A DNA stretch of 64,000 nt from contig JAPLFH010000006.1 in NCBI GenBank assembly GCA_026390815.1, positions 62,001 through 126,000 of the forward strand. The letters are read 5' to 3'. Position numbers and translations under genes: made by a program. Of this stretch, positions 33,680 through 42,868 are shown piece after piece. Source of the stretch: Ignavibacteriales bacterium (GTDB taxonomy: Bacteria; Bacteroidota; Ignavibacteria; Ignavibacteriales; SURF-24). The number at the start of each line of letters is the position of its first letter. Position 1 is the first letter of the stretch. The notes under the pieces were generated by a model. That model was not told the origin of the DNA, did no database searches, and saw only the letters and a program-made list of their open reading frames with translations.

Positions 33680-34413
33680 TTGTAAAAATAAATAATCTAT
33701 CCAAAGGATTTGATAGTAATAAAGTTCTTGATGACATTTCACTAAATGTTGATGTAGGAGAAAACTTAGTTGTTTTTGGTAGAAGCGGAACAGGTAAAAG
33801 TGTTTTATTAAAGTGTATGATTGGATTGATGATTCCGGAAGATGGAGAAATTTTTATTGATGGTAGAAATGTTCTTAAATTAAAAATTAATGAGCTTAAT
33901 GAAGTTCGGAAACAAATTGGATTTCTCTTTCAAAGTGGGGCTCTTTACGATTCGATGTCAGTCAGGGAAAACTTAGCGTTTCCACTTATTCGTAATTTTA
34001 ATTTTTCCGCAAAAGAAATTGAGGAAAAAGTAATTAATGCTTTGCATATGGTTTCGCTTGAAGATGCGATTGGCAAGATGCCTTCAGAGCTATCTGGTGG
34101 AATGCGAAAAAGAGTTGCGCTTGCCAGATCAATTATTACTGAACCAAAGTTGATGCTTTACGATGAACCGACAACTGGACTTGATCCTTTAACTACAAAA
34201 GAAATTAGTGAGTTGATTTTAGAACTTCAAAAAAAATTAAATATGACTTCAATTGCTGTTACTCACGATTTGATTTGTGCAAACATTATTGCAGATAGAG
34301 CAATCTTTTTAATAGAAGGTAAAATAAAATACCAGGGCACAATACAGGAACTAACAAGCTCTGAGGATATTTTCCTTAGAAATTTTTTCAGTAAAGAAAC
34401 AATTATATCTTGA
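33667..34413 (+). CDS. mlaF: MlaF-family lipid ABC transporter ATPase
   Basis: The 248-residue ABC ATPase has Walker A FGRSGTGKSVLLK, Q-loop FLFQSGALYDSMSV, signature LSGGMRKRVALARSI, Walker B LMLYDEPTTGLDP and the H-loop histidine in VTHDL. LSGGMRKR with QSGALYDSM is characteristic of MlaF-type ATPases. The start is ATG 33667, overlapping the last codons of mlaE; a GTG six bases earlier is in frame. It powers lipid transfer through MlaE. Confidence 0.9.
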   Translation: MADLIVKINNLSKGFDSNKVLDDISLNVDVGENLVVFGRSGTGKSVLLKCMIGLMIPEDGEIFIDGRNVLKLKINELNEVRKQIGFLFQSGALYDSMSVRENLAFPLIRNFNFSAKEIEEKVINALHMVSLEDAIGKMPSELSGGMRKRVALARSIITEPKLMLYDEPTTGLDPLTTKEISELILELQKKLNMTSIAVTHDLICANIIADRAIFLIEGKIKYQGTIQELTSSEDIFLRNFFSKETIIS

Positions 34414-34425
34414 CAGGAGATTTTA

Positions 34426-35466
34426 ATGTTTAAACATTTAACAGGTGCCAGATTAGGATTATTTGTTTTTCTGGGCACCATACTTTTAGTGATTGCCATT
34501 TTTTTAGTTGGAAATAAGGAATCACTTTTTACACCAACTTTTACTGCAAAAGCGATGTTCAATAACATTGAAGGCTTGCGTGTTGGCGCGGCTGTTAGAA
34601 TGAGCGGTATTGATGTTGGAAGTGTAAGCGATATTGAAATTGCAAAGGATACCACAGGAAAAGTAATAGTTTCTATGCGGATTCAATCTGAAGTTAGAAA
34701 TTTTATTCGTATCGATTCCAAAGCATCAATTGAAACAGAAGGTTTAGTTGGGAATAAAATTGTCGTTTTAACTGTCGGAAGCACAAGCGCCAAAGTTGTA
34801 GCCGAAGGCGGTTTTATTACTTCAAAATCACCATTAAGCATTGCTCAAATTATTGAAGAAAGCCAGGGAACCTTGAATTATATAAAGGAGATAAGCAAAG
34901 ATTTTTCTGAAATAGTTAATAAGATTAATCGTGGTGATGGAACAATCGGAAAACTTATTAATGATGATCAATTGTATAATTCAACCAACCAGCTTACTGT
35001 TTCTGCCGATAAAAGTTTAAGTTCTATAACCTCACGAATGAACCAAATTGGTGATGCTATTGTTGGAGTAACTGCTGATTTTCAAAATATTGTTACTGGA
35101 ATTGATAGCATTGTTAAAAAAATTGATGGTATTGTTGCCACAGTTAAGGAGGGGAAAGGTGTTTTAGGTTCTTTAGTTTCAGAAAAAAGTAGTTACAATG
35201 ATTCTGTTACTGTAATTGTGCGTAATTTATTATCAATGACTGATGGAATAAAAACTGGCGCAACTAAGTTTGCAGAAAATATGGAAGCTTTAAAACACAA
35301 CTGGTTGTTCAAAAGCTATTTTGAAGAGCGCGGTTATTGGGATATTGGCGAATATGAAAAAAGTGTGGATAGTAAAATTCAAGAGTTGAAAGATAGAACA
35401 AGAACTTTAGATGAAAGGATAAAACAGTTGCAGGAGATTGAAAGACGAACAGGTGGAAGTAAGTAG
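34426..35466 (+). CDS. mlaD: MlaD/MCE-domain protein
   Basis: The 346-residue protein has one N-terminal membrane anchor (GLFVFLGTILLVIAIFLVG) and an MCE domain: FTAKAMFNNIEGLRVGAAVRMSGIDVGSV, then ASIETEGLVGNKIVVLTVGS. A long helical C-terminal region follows, with repeats such as GDGTIGKLINDDQLYN and KEGKGVLGSLVSEKSS. The coiled C-terminus may form the needle-like tunnel or oligomerise. It binds lipids in the periplasm. GACAGGAG precedes the ATG. No mlaC or mlaA is in the window. Confidence 0.87.
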   Translation: MFKHLTGARLGLFVFLGTILLVIAIFLVGNKESLFTPTFTAKAMFNNIEGLRVGAAVRMSGIDVGSVSDIEIAKDTTGKVIVSMRIQSEVRNFIRIDSKASIETEGLVGNKIVVLTVGSTSAKVVAEGGFITSKSPLSIAQIIEESQGTLNYIKEISKDFSEIVNKINRGDGTIGKLINDDQLYNSTNQLTVSADKSLSSITSRMNQIGDAIVGVTADFQNIVTGIDSIVKKIDGIVATVKEGKGVLGSLVSEKSSYNDSVTVIVRNLLSMTDGIKTGATKFAENMEALKHNWLFKSYFEERGYWDIGEYEKSVDSKIQELKDRTRTLDERIKQLQEIERRTGGSK

Positions 35467-35569
35467 ATTTAAATCAATAGTGCTCAGTAATTGCATTTCA
35501 CTTTTACTTTAATCAGGCATTCCAATTTTTAATATCAAAAACTACGTTTAAAAGAGTTGATAGTTTTGT

Positions 35570-38347
35570 ATGGCAAAAAAAGAAATTTATTCCAGAGATA
35601 AAATAATTGTTAAAGGTGCACGCCAGCATAATCTTAAAAACATCGATATAGAAATTCCAAGAAATAAATTAGTTGTTTTTACAGGTGTAAGCGGAAGTGG
35701 AAAATCATCTTTGGTGTTTGATACAATTTATGCTGAAGGACAACGCCGATATGTTGAAAGCCTTTCATCTTATGCACGCCAGTTTCTGGAAAGAATAAAC
35801 AAACCTGATGTTGATTTCATTTATGGCATTTGTCCTGCAGTTGCCATCGAACAAAAAACTGGTACCAGAAATACCCGTTCAACTGTTGGAACAACAACCG
35901 AGGTTTATGATTACCTCAGGCTTCTTTTTGCAAGAATAGGAAAAACATATTGTATCAACTGCGGAAATGTTGTAAAGAAGGATACAGTTGGTACTGTATC
36001 CGATTGGCTTGAAACACAATCAGAGGAGGAAAGATTTTATCTTGGGTTCCCAATTCACCCACACGCCGGAAGAACTGTAAAGGAAGAATTCGAACTGTTA
36101 AAAAAACGGGGATTTTTCAGAGTCTTTATTAAAAACGCGATAATAGACTTGAATGAAGATTATAAACTTCCCAAGAAGAAAGAAAATATTTTTGTTGTAG
36201 TTGATCGCTTTAAAATAAAAAAAGGACAAGTAAGGGAAACACTTTCCGAATCAATTGAAACCAGTTTTAAAGAAGGCGAAGGTAGAAATTGTGTTATAAA
36301 TGCCGGAACAAATGAAGTAAAACATTTTAATAAATTTTATGAGTGTTGTGGTATTCGCTATGAAGAACCTGAACCAAGGTTCTTTTCATTTAACAATCCA
36401 TTTGGAGCTTGTCCGGTTTGCCAGGGCTTTGGCAGAACAGTTGGAATTGATATGGACCTTGTTGTACCGGAACCAAACTTAACAATATTGGATGGTGCAA
36501 TTGCACCCTGGCGCTCTGTAAAATTCAGTAAGCACTTAAGAGATTTGGTAAGAACAGCAAAAGAAAATAATATCCCAATCAACATCCCTTTCAAAAATTT
36601 AACTGAAGAACAAATTAATTTAATTAAAAAAGGTTATAAGGGATTTCATGGGATTGAAGGATTTTTTGAAGAATTAGAACGACATACATATAAAATGCAC
36701 ATTCGGGTTTTACTTAGCCGGTACCGTGGTTGTACTTTGTGTAGTGCCTGCAAGGGTTCCCGCTTACGAAGAGAAACTTACCAGGTAAAGATTGAAGGTA
36801 AAGCTATACAGGATTTGATTTCACTTTCAATTGAAAATGTTTTGAACTTTTTCAAATCCATTAAATTATCAGAATACGATTTGGCAGTTGGTGATAGGTT
36901 ATTAAAAGAAATAATCAAGCGATTAACTTTTTTAAATGATGTAGGATTAGGATACCTTACAATTGATAGAATGAGCAGCACTCTTTCCGGCGGAGAAACG
37001 CAAAGAATAAATCTTGCTACTGCATTAGGTTCTTCGCTAATTGGAACTCTATATGTCTTGGATGAACCGAGCATTGGATTACATCCGAGAGATAATTCAA
37101 GATTGATCAACATACTAAAATCATTAAGAGATATTGGCAACACAGTTTTAGTTGTAGAGCACGATCCTGAGATGATGAAAGAAGCTGATGTACTTGTTGA
37201 TATGGGACCGCGCGCTGGAATCAATGGTGGAGAAATAGTTGCAATTGGAAGTTATGACGAAGTATTAAGAAATGAAAATTCACTAACTGCAAAATATCTT
37301 TCAGGAAAATTATCTATTCCAATTCCAGAGCATAGAAAAGTTGAAGAAACAAAAGTTATTACTATTAAAGGCGCTCGGGAAAATAATCTAAAAAATATTG
37401 ATGTTGAAATTCCGTTGAATAAATTTGTTGTTATTACCGGTGTAAGTGGATCTGGTAAAAGTACATTAATACACGATTGCTTATATGGCGGAGTTGTAAA
37501 AACCAAAGGAGGCAACCCGGCAAAGATTGGCAGGTTTGATGATATCAGCGGAGTTAAATATATAAATGCAATTGAAATTGTCGATCAATCTCCGATAGGT
37601 AAATCTCCGCGGTCAAATCCTATCAGTTATGTTAAGGCGTTTGAGCACATCCGGGAGTTGTTTGCCTCGACTCACCAGGCAAAGGCTAAAGGATATAAAC
37701 CCGGCTATTTTTCTTTTAATGTCCCCGGTGGCAGATGCGAAACTTGCCAAGGTGAAGGTTACGTGAAAGTTGAAATGCAGTTTTTGGCTGATATATATTT
37801 GGAATGTGAGGATTGCAAAGGAACACGATTTAAAAAAGAAATTAGAGAAATTACATTTAAAGGAAAGAACCTTGTTGATGTACTGGAAATGTCAGTTGAT
37901 GTTGCTCTTGAGTTTTTTAGTGGCACAAAAAAAATTGAAAGTTATCTTCAGGTTCTTTCTGATGTAGGATTGGGCTACATTAAACTTGGTCAGCCATCCA
38001 ATACACTTTCCGGTGGTGAGGCACAGCGTGTTAAATTGGCGGCTCATCTTGTTACTCAACGGCAATCAGATAATACACTTTTTATTTTTGATGAACCAAC
38101 AACCGGACTTCACTTTGATGATATCAGAAAATTGTTGAATTGTTTTTTTATGCTTTTAAAAAATAATAATTCAGTTGTAATCATTGAGCATAATATGGAA
38201 ATTATTAAATGTGCTGATTTTATAATTGATCTTGGTCCCGATGCTGGTGAAAGGGGCGGAAATATTGTTGCAACAGGAACACCGGAAGAAATTGCAAAAG
38301 TGCAACAATCATTTACCGGACAATTTCTAAAGAAAATGCTGAATTAA
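35570..38347 (+). CDS. uvrA: UvrABC system protein A (excinuclease ATPase)
   Basis: The 925-residue protein has two ABC modules: [17 protein letters not shown] (first Walker A), a second at [17 protein letters not shown], and two signatures ([13 protein letters not shown] and [13 protein letters not shown]). Three zinc-binding elements are visible: [17 protein letters not shown] and CETCQGEGY with CEDCKGTRF. UvrA scans DNA for helix-distorting damage and loads UvrB. It stands alone here. Length and domain order are standard. Confidence 0.95.
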   Translation: MAKKEIYSRDKIIVKGARQHNLKNIDIEIPRNKLVVFTGVSGSGKSSLVFDTIYAEGQRRYVESLSSYARQFLERINKPDVDFIYGICPAVAIEQKTGTRNTRSTVGTTTEVYDYLRLLFARIGKTYCINCGNVVKKDTVGTVSDWLETQSEEERFYLGFPIHPHAGRTVKEEFELLKKRGFFRVFIKNAIIDLNEDYKLPKKKENIFVVVDRFKIKKGQVRETLSESIETSFKEGEGRNCVINAGTNEVKHFNKFYECCGIRYEEPEPRFFSFNNPFGACPVCQGFGRTVGIDMDLVVPEPNLTILDGAIAPWRSVKFSKHLRDLVRTAKENNIPINIPFKNLTEEQINLIKKGYKGFHGIEGFFEELERHTYKMHIRVLLSRYRGCTLCSACKGSRLRRETYQVKIEGKAIQDLISLSIENVLNFFKSIKLSEYDLAVGDRLLKEIIKRLTFLNDVGLGYLTIDRMSSTLSGGETQRINLATALGSSLIGTLYVLDEPSIGLHPRDNSRLINILKSLRDIGNTVLVVEHDPEMMKEADVLVDMGPRAGINGGEIVAIGSYDEVLRNENSLTAKYLSGKLSIPIPEHRKVEETKVITIKGARENNLKNIDVEIPLNKFVVITGVSGSGKSTLIHDCLYGGVVKTKGGNPAKIGRFDDISGVKYINAIEIVDQSPIGKSPRSNPISYVKAFEHIRELFASTHQAKAKGYKPGYFSFNVPGGRCETCQGEGYVKVEMQFLADIYLECEDCKGTRFKKEIREITFKGKNLVDVLEMSVDVALEFFSGTKKIESYLQVLSDVGLGYIKLGQPSNTLSGGEAQRVKLAAHLVTQRQSDNTLFIFDEPTTGLHFDDIRKLLNCFFMLLKNNNSVVIIEHNMEIIKCADFIIDLGPDAGERGGNIVATGTPEEIAKVQQSFTGQFLKKMLN

Positions 38348-38656
38348 TAATTAATTTAGTTTCTCTTGATTATTCATATTCAAAAGAAAATTATTTCTAT
38401 AAAAATGAATTTGAGATCATATAAAAAAGTTTTATCTTATTAAAAGACCACGACTCCGATTTGTAGGACAAAACCTTACATTACTTTCAGTCAAACGCCT
38501 ATACCTCACAAATTTACTTAATACTATGTTTCATTCAGTTATTTGAAGTTCTTATAAATACTGATTGATCCCATAATAAAAATTTTCAGTGAAAAAATTA
38601 AAAGTATCACATTCAATAAAAGAATTTAACATTAGAGGGAAGAAACAAAATCTGAA

Positions 38657-38691
38657 AGGCAAGAATAATTAATGGGCACATTAACTTGCCT
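38657..38691 (+). ncRNA. Candidate structured RNA or leader element
   Basis: AGGCAAG (38657-38663) pairs with CTTGCCT (38685-38691). After a five-base bulge (AATAA), TTAATG pairs with CATTAA around a GGCA tetraloop, directly stacked on the outer stem. All 13 pairs are Watson-Crick. It is followed by the terminator-like hairpin 14 bases later. The pair may be an independent small RNA or an attenuator for the downstream gene. No known RNA family was recognised. Confidence 0.45.
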
Positions 38692-38704
38692 CAACAGTAA
38701 CTAA

Positions 38705-38758
38705 GGGGAGTAATTTAGAATCAGAAATTACTCCTCATCAAGTTTTTAATTTTTTAAT
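38705..38758 (+). terminator. Strong hairpin with T-rich tail upstream of 38780 gene
   Basis: GGGGAGTAATTT (38705-38716), loop AGAATCAG, AAATTACTCCTC (38725-38736) form a 12-bp stem with one G-U pair. ATCAAG, five Ts and then AATTTTTTAA follow. It ends 44 bases before the ATG of the next gene, so as a terminator it would control that gene or close a small RNA. Confidence 0.7.
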
Positions 38759-38779
38759 AATAAATATAAGAGGGCAGCT

Positions 38780-39463
38780 ATGAGCGACAATGAAAAAAAC
38801 AAACTATCAATGTACCAGACAGTCATCTCCTATCTAAATGAAAACAGAGATATAATTTCCACAAATCGTTCGTTTTACTATGCAATTTCCAAGCTGCGTA
38901 AAGCGATGGATGAAATAAAAGTAAGAGATAAAGAATTATCTTCTGATGCATTGGAAAAAACCATCACAACATATAATGCAAAGGATGAGTTGCTTTTTTC
39001 TCTTGTTCCTATTACAACTGCATTATTTACCTTTGCCAGAGAATCAGGGAATATTGAATTGAAAGAAAAAACGCGCATATCTCACAGTCATTTGATAAGA
39101 CTTAGAGATAGTGAACTTGCAAATAAAGCTTTTGCAATTCTTCAATATGCAATGAGTAATCTTTCCAAGTTAAATAAATATGGAGTTCTAAAAAGTACAT
39201 TGCAAGAACTTAATTTGAAGATTGAAAGTTTTAGGGATGCTCTTGATAGTAAAATTATCACATTTGTTTCCAGCACTGCGGCTTTGTCTTTAAACGCTTC
39301 TTTTCAAGAGGCAGAAAATATTCTAAATAATCAGTTAGATAAATTAGTAGAGCCACTTAACCTGGAATATGAAGAGTTTTATGATGATTATCTTTCAATC
39401 AGAGCGATGGAATCTTTTGAAGAAACTGAAGAAGATGACCTGATTTTGGAAGGGCAAGACTAA
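38780..39463 (+). CDS. Hypothetical helical protein, acidic C-terminus
   Basis: This 227-residue soluble protein is not recognised. It is almost entirely helical in composition, with many charged residues and heptad-like spacing (ISKLRKAMDEIKVRDKELSSDALEKTITTY; LQELNLKIESFRDALDSKI). It has no signal peptide or membrane helix and ends in an acidic tail (EEFYDDYL, EETEEDDLILEGQD). A helical coiled-coil bundle with a structural or adaptor role is plausible, but no function can be assigned. AGAGGG lies before the ATG. The gene is isolated, bounded upstream by the structured leader and downstream by a terminator. Confidence 0.65.
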   Translation: MSDNEKNKLSMYQTVISYLNENRDIISTNRSFYYAISKLRKAMDEIKVRDKELSSDALEKTITTYNAKDELLFSLVPITTALFTFARESGNIELKEKTRISHSHLIRLRDSELANKAFAILQYAMSNLSKLNKYGVLKSTLQELNLKIESFRDALDSKIITFVSSTAALSLNASFQEAENILNNQLDKLVEPLNLEYEEFYDDYLSIRAMESFEETEEDDLILEGQD

Positions 39464-39490
39464 GAAATATTTTAGTAATATTCCAAATTT

Positions 39491-39519
39491 AAAAAGGTGC
39501 AGGATGACTACACCTTTTT
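39491..39519. terminator. Bidirectional terminator between convergent genes
   Basis: AAAAAGGTG (39491-39499), an 11-base loop, and CACCTTTTT (39511-39519) form a 9-bp stem whose outer A/T runs give a U tract in both directions. It lies between the unknown helical gene (+) and the second mlaE gene (-). Confidence 0.85.
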
Positions 39520-39540
39520 ATTTTTAAATCCTATAAACTT

Positions 39541-40314
39541 TTAAAACATCAGTGTCCATAAGATATAATCAAGAATTAAAATTAATGCAGAAGAAAGAAC
39601 AAAGGATCGGATTGTAGAATTTCCTACTCCTTCTGCCCCACCTTCAGTTTTAAATCCAATATGACACCCCAGTAGTGAAGTAACTCCGCCAAAAAAAACA
39701 GCTTTAACCAAACCGAAAACAAAATCCCCAAATAGAAAGAATCTTTTTACAGAAAGGAAATATACTGTGAAAGAAATTCCCAAAAACAGGTTTGAAATTA
39801 CAAATGCACCAATGATAGAAATAATATTTGCAAAAATAACAAGTATAGGCATCATTACAATAGAGGCAAAAAATCGGGGCATAGCCAGGTAACGTACTGG
39901 GCTTATTGCCATTGTTTCAAGAGCATCAATTTGTTCTGTAACTTTCATAGATCCAAGCTCTGCTGCAATTGAGGCTCCGACCCTACCCGCAATTACTATA
40001 GCAGTTAGGACAGGACCAAGTTCAGTAATAATAGCTCGGCTTGTTGCAGTACCCATAAAAGATAATGGAGCAAGACCTTTTAATTGATAAGCGGCTTGCC
40101 ATGCAGAAACTGCCCCAGTAAAAGTTGCAATAATTAAAACTAAAGGAAGGGAATTAACTCCGATGTGTTCCATCTGGAAAAGAACAAGATTCCTGCTTCG
40201 AATGATTGATGGAAAGTATCGAACAATTGATATTAACAGATTTGCAACCTGCCCAAGTTCTTCCAGGAAGTCTAATGTTTTTTTACCAGTTGCAGTTAAA
40301 AATCTTTTTAACAA
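39541..40314 (-). CDS. Second MlaE-family permease, without adjacent ATPase
   Basis: The 257-residue membrane protein has the MlaE core (TELGPVLTAIVIAGRVGASIAAELGSMKVTEQIDALETMAISP) and the tail GAEGVGNSTIRSFVLSS. It is clearly paralogous to the permease at 32879 but differs in the N-terminal half and has no linked ATPase or MCE gene here. It may use the MlaF at 33667 or partners elsewhere. The start is TTG on the minus strand at 40314, with only a weak ribosome binding site. Confidence 0.85.
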   Translation of the reverse strand: MLKRFLTATGKKTLDFLEELGQVANLLISIVRYFPSIIRSRNLVLFQMEHIGVNSLPLVLIIATFTGAVSAWQAAYQLKGLAPLSFMGTATSRAIITELGPVLTAIVIAGRVGASIAAELGSMKVTEQIDALETMAISPVRYLAMPRFFASIVMMPILVIFANIISIIGAFVISNLFLGISFTVYFLSVKRFFLFGDFVFGLVKAVFFGGVTSLLGCHIGFKTEGGAEGVGNSTIRSFVLSSALILILDYILWTLMF

Positions 40315-40531
40315 ATCAGTTTCTACTAATTTTTGTTTGTTAATTTACCTAAAATCAATCTTAAAGAAAAATGATATGAGTTAAATAAAAAGTTTTTAAA
40401 ACTTAGTTTTTGATTATGGTAGTAATGTTATCTTCCACAATTTCATTTTTAAATTTGATTTTTTTTCCTTAACATGATATTGAAAATTTTGAGCAATTTA
40501 ATAAGATCTTTTAACAACTTGTGGTGTTTGT

Positions 40532-41596
40532 ATGCAAAAAATAAACTATCAGATAAGTAACCATACTGATACTCTCCAACTTCCAGAAAAATTGGAATTT
40601 GGTAAAATATTTACGGACCATCTTTTTGAGATGAATTATGTTGATGGAAAAGGTTGGACTGAGCCGACAATTAAGAAATATGAAAATCTATCTCTTGATC
40701 CTGCCACAATGGTTTTTCATTACGGACAAGCTATTTTTGAAGGATTGAAAGCATTTAAAACCTTATCCGGAAAAATTGCATTGTTCCGCCCTGATAAACA
40801 TTTAGAACGATTGAACAATTCTGCAAGACGTTTATGTATTCCGGAAGTAGATAAAACTTTTGTATTGGAAGCCCTGAAAGAATTAATCCGAATTGATAAA
40901 GATTGGGTTCCCGATGGCAATGGAAATTCACTTTATATCCGTCCTTTTATTTTTGGATCAGATCCACAGCTTGGTGTCAAATCATCTAAAAGTTATAAAT
41001 TATTAATAATTCTATCACCAGTTGGAGCTTATTATTCAGAAGGATTTAAGCCGGTAAAAATACTTGCGCAGGATGATTATGTGCGTGCTGTAAGAAAAGG
41101 TTTGGGTGATTGTAAGACATCTGCAAATTATGCTGCAAGTCTTTTAGCTGGACAGGAAGCAGCAAAAAAAGGATTCGCACAGGTGCTTTGGCTTGATGGA
41201 GTGGAATTAAAATATATCGATGAAGTTGGAGCAATGAATATTTTTATTGCATTAAAAAATGAAATTGTAACTCCTGCTTTAACCGGAAGTATTCTACCAG
41301 GAATTACAAGGTTAACCGTAATCCAACTATTAAAGGAATGGGGAGAAAACATTACAGAAAGACTGATAAGTCTTGAAGAATTGATTTCTGAATATGATAA
41401 AGGTAATGTGAAGTGCGTTTTTGGAACCGGAACTGCAGCAGTTATTTCTTCTGTAGAATCTCTGACGTTCAAAGAAAGGGTTTTGAAATTTAATAATGGA
41501 GAACCGAACGAACTTGAACTAAAATTGTTTGAGAAAATATCGTCAATTCAATACGGAATGAAACCTGACACCTATAACTGGTTAAGTTATATTTAG
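40532..41596 (+). CDS. ilvE: Branched-chain amino acid aminotransferase
   Basis: The 354-residue protein is a class IV PLP aminotransferase of the BCAT (human-like) branch: FHYGQAIFEGLKAFK, LFRPDKHLERLNNSARRLCIP, YIRPFIFGSDPQLGV, GLGDCKTSANYAASLLAG (PLP lysine region) and EVGAMNIFIALKN. It performs the last step of leucine, isoleucine and valine synthesis, or the first of their breakdown. It stands alone with a 217-base upstream spacer. The start is ATG 40532; no strong ribosome binding site is seen. Confidence 0.92.
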   Translation: MQKINYQISNHTDTLQLPEKLEFGKIFTDHLFEMNYVDGKGWTEPTIKKYENLSLDPATMVFHYGQAIFEGLKAFKTLSGKIALFRPDKHLERLNNSARRLCIPEVDKTFVLEALKELIRIDKDWVPDGNGNSLYIRPFIFGSDPQLGVKSSKSYKLLIILSPVGAYYSEGFKPVKILAQDDYVRAVRKGLGDCKTSANYAASLLAGQEAAKKGFAQVLWLDGVELKYIDEVGAMNIFIALKNEIVTPALTGSILPGITRLTVIQLLKEWGENITERLISLEELISEYDKGNVKCVFGTGTAAVISSVESLTFKERVLKFNNGEPNELELKLFEKISSIQYGMKPDTYNWLSYI

Positions 41597-41611
41597 TGAA
41601 AAGCGAAATAG

Positions 41612-42754
41612 ATGTTAATGTTGTGTTCAAATAAATTTTTTCGATTAGTTTTTTTATTTTTAATCCTATTTCCATCAAACAGAATTTTTTCTGAGAATGG
41701 CAAAAAGCCAAAAAATATAATCATAATGATTGGTGATGGAATGGGGCTAAATTATATCACTGCTTCCATTCTAAACGATGATAAAAATCCTTTCAAGGAA
41801 TTTAATTCAATTGGACTTTCCATAACCTGTTCTGCCGATAATTTAATTACAGATTCTGCTGCCGGTGCTACAGCCTTAGCTTCGGGATATAAAACTAACA
41901 ATAAATATATCGGTGTAGATTCTGCAAAAATTCCACTCCTAAATATTTTTGAATTTGCAAAGAAACATAAATTATCTACGGGAGTTGTGGTTACAAGTTC
42001 TATTACTAACGCAACACCTGCCTGCTTTGTTGCACATATTGATAACCGTGCACGGGAATTTGAGATTGCAAAGCAATATGTTGAAAGTGGAATTGATATT
42101 GCCATCGGTGGAGGATTAAAATTTTTTCTTACTCAGTCCAAAGGAGGGGGAAGAAGTGATGGATTGGATTTGGTTGATTCACTAAAGACAAAAGGATATT
42201 TATTTTACAAAGACTCGGATGAATTGAAAACCTACAATGGCACAAAAAAGTTATTTGCTTTATTGGATGACGATGGATTAAAACCAGTTGGTCAAAGAAA
42301 TATTTCATTAAGCGAATTAACTACATCATCACTTAAACATCTTGAACAAAATAAAAATGGATTTGTATTGATGATTGAAGGTTCTCAAATTGATTGGGCG
42401 GCTCATGCTAATAATCAAAAGCAGATTATGCTTGAACTTACTGAGTTTGAAAGAACAATTGAATCAGTTTTAACTTTTGCAAAAAAAGATGGCAATACTC
42501 TTGTTGTAATAACTTCGGATCATGAAACTGGTGGTGCTTCAATTGTCTCTGGTAAAAATGATGGTTCAGATATAAAATTTGGCTTTCTTACATTTGGTCA
42601 TACAGCAAATTGTGTTGGAATTTTTGCTTATGGACCTGGAGAAGAAAACTTTCGAGGTATTATGAACATTAATCAGATTGGAAAAAATTTCTTTAAACTA
42701 ATTAATCCTACTAGAAATTCTAAACCAATTGTCTCTCGTACTACAACAAAATAA
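41612..42754 (+). CDS. phoA: Alkaline phosphatase (PhoA family), secreted
   Basis: The 380-residue protein has a signal peptide (hydrophobic FRLVFLFLILFPSN) and the alkaline phosphatase signatures: IIIMIGDGMGLNYI (metal Asp), LITDSAAGATALASG (nucleophilic Ser), MIEGSQIDWAAHAN, TSDHETGGAS and FGHTANCVGIF. All metal-binding positions visible in the family are kept. It removes phosphate from organic phosphoesters in the periplasm. At 380 residues it is shorter than the E. coli enzyme, lacking the crown domain. It follows ilvE by 15 bases, but the two functions are unrelated. Confidence 0.9.
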   Translation: MLMLCSNKFFRLVFLFLILFPSNRIFSENGKKPKNIIIMIGDGMGLNYITASILNDDKNPFKEFNSIGLSITCSADNLITDSAAGATALASGYKTNNKYIGVDSAKIPLLNIFEFAKKHKLSTGVVVTSSITNATPACFVAHIDNRAREFEIAKQYVESGIDIAIGGGLKFFLTQSKGGGRSDGLDLVDSLKTKGYLFYKDSDELKTYNGTKKLFALLDDDGLKPVGQRNISLSELTTSSLKHLEQNKNGFVLMIEGSQIDWAAHANNQKQIMLELTEFERTIESVLTFAKKDGNTLVVITSDHETGGASIVSGKNDGSDIKFGFLTFGHTANCVGIFAYGPGEENFRGIMNINQIGKNFFKLINPTRNSKPIVSRTTTK

Positions 42755-42815
42755 ACTTCTATTAAATCTCTCCTTTCCCTAAAATAAAAAAAATTAAAAA
42801 AAAATGCTCAGGGTA

Positions 42816-42844
42816 TTGACAAGTGCACATTTGTTTACTATTAT
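42816..42844 (+). promoter_or_regulatory. lexA promoter, sigma-70-like
   Basis: TTGACA at 42816-42821, a 17-base spacer and TATTAT at 42839-42844 give a near-consensus sigma-70 promoter. Transcription should start near 42851, leaving a leader of under 20 bases before the lexA ATG. Two palindromes overlap and follow it. Confidence 0.8.
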
Positions 42845-42865
42845 TGTAGTGAACAATTGAGCACT
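42822..42865. promoter_or_regulatory. Paired 18-bp palindromic operators at the lexA promoter
   Basis: Site 1 AGTGCACATTTGTTTACT (42822-42839) fills the -35/-10 spacer. Site 2 AGTGAACAATTGAGCACT (42848-42865) sits on the transcription start. Both fit AGTG-N2-CA(A/T)TTG-N2-(C/T)ACT, palindromic about the central base pair, with centres 26 bp apart. They probably bind LexA for autorepression. The motif differs from the E. coli (CTGT-N8-ACAG) and Bacillus (GAAC-N4-GTTC) SOS boxes. Confidence 0.7.
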
Positions 42866-42868
42866 ATA

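Larger units (their letters stand above)
38348..38779. other. Intergenic region, 432 bp, mostly without ORFs
   Basis: The first 300 bases are plain AT-rich DNA with no ORF of note. The last 130 hold a two-part hairpin (38657-38691), a terminator-like hairpin (38705-38736) and the ribosome binding site of the next gene (AGAGGGCAGCT). Together they look like a leader RNA or a small RNA. Confidence 0.6.

Noticed and set aside
35477-35500. Possible LexA-like site (AGTGCTCA...TTTCACT) upstream of uvrA
   Set aside because: The half-site AGTGCTCA matches the lexA operator arm, but the spacing to CACT is six bases too long for the 18-bp palindrome, so it does not fit the motif.
42239-42259. TGGCAC...TTGCT resembling a sigma-54 -24/-12 promoter
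   Set aside because: It lies inside the alkaline phosphatase gene and the spacing between the elements is too long.
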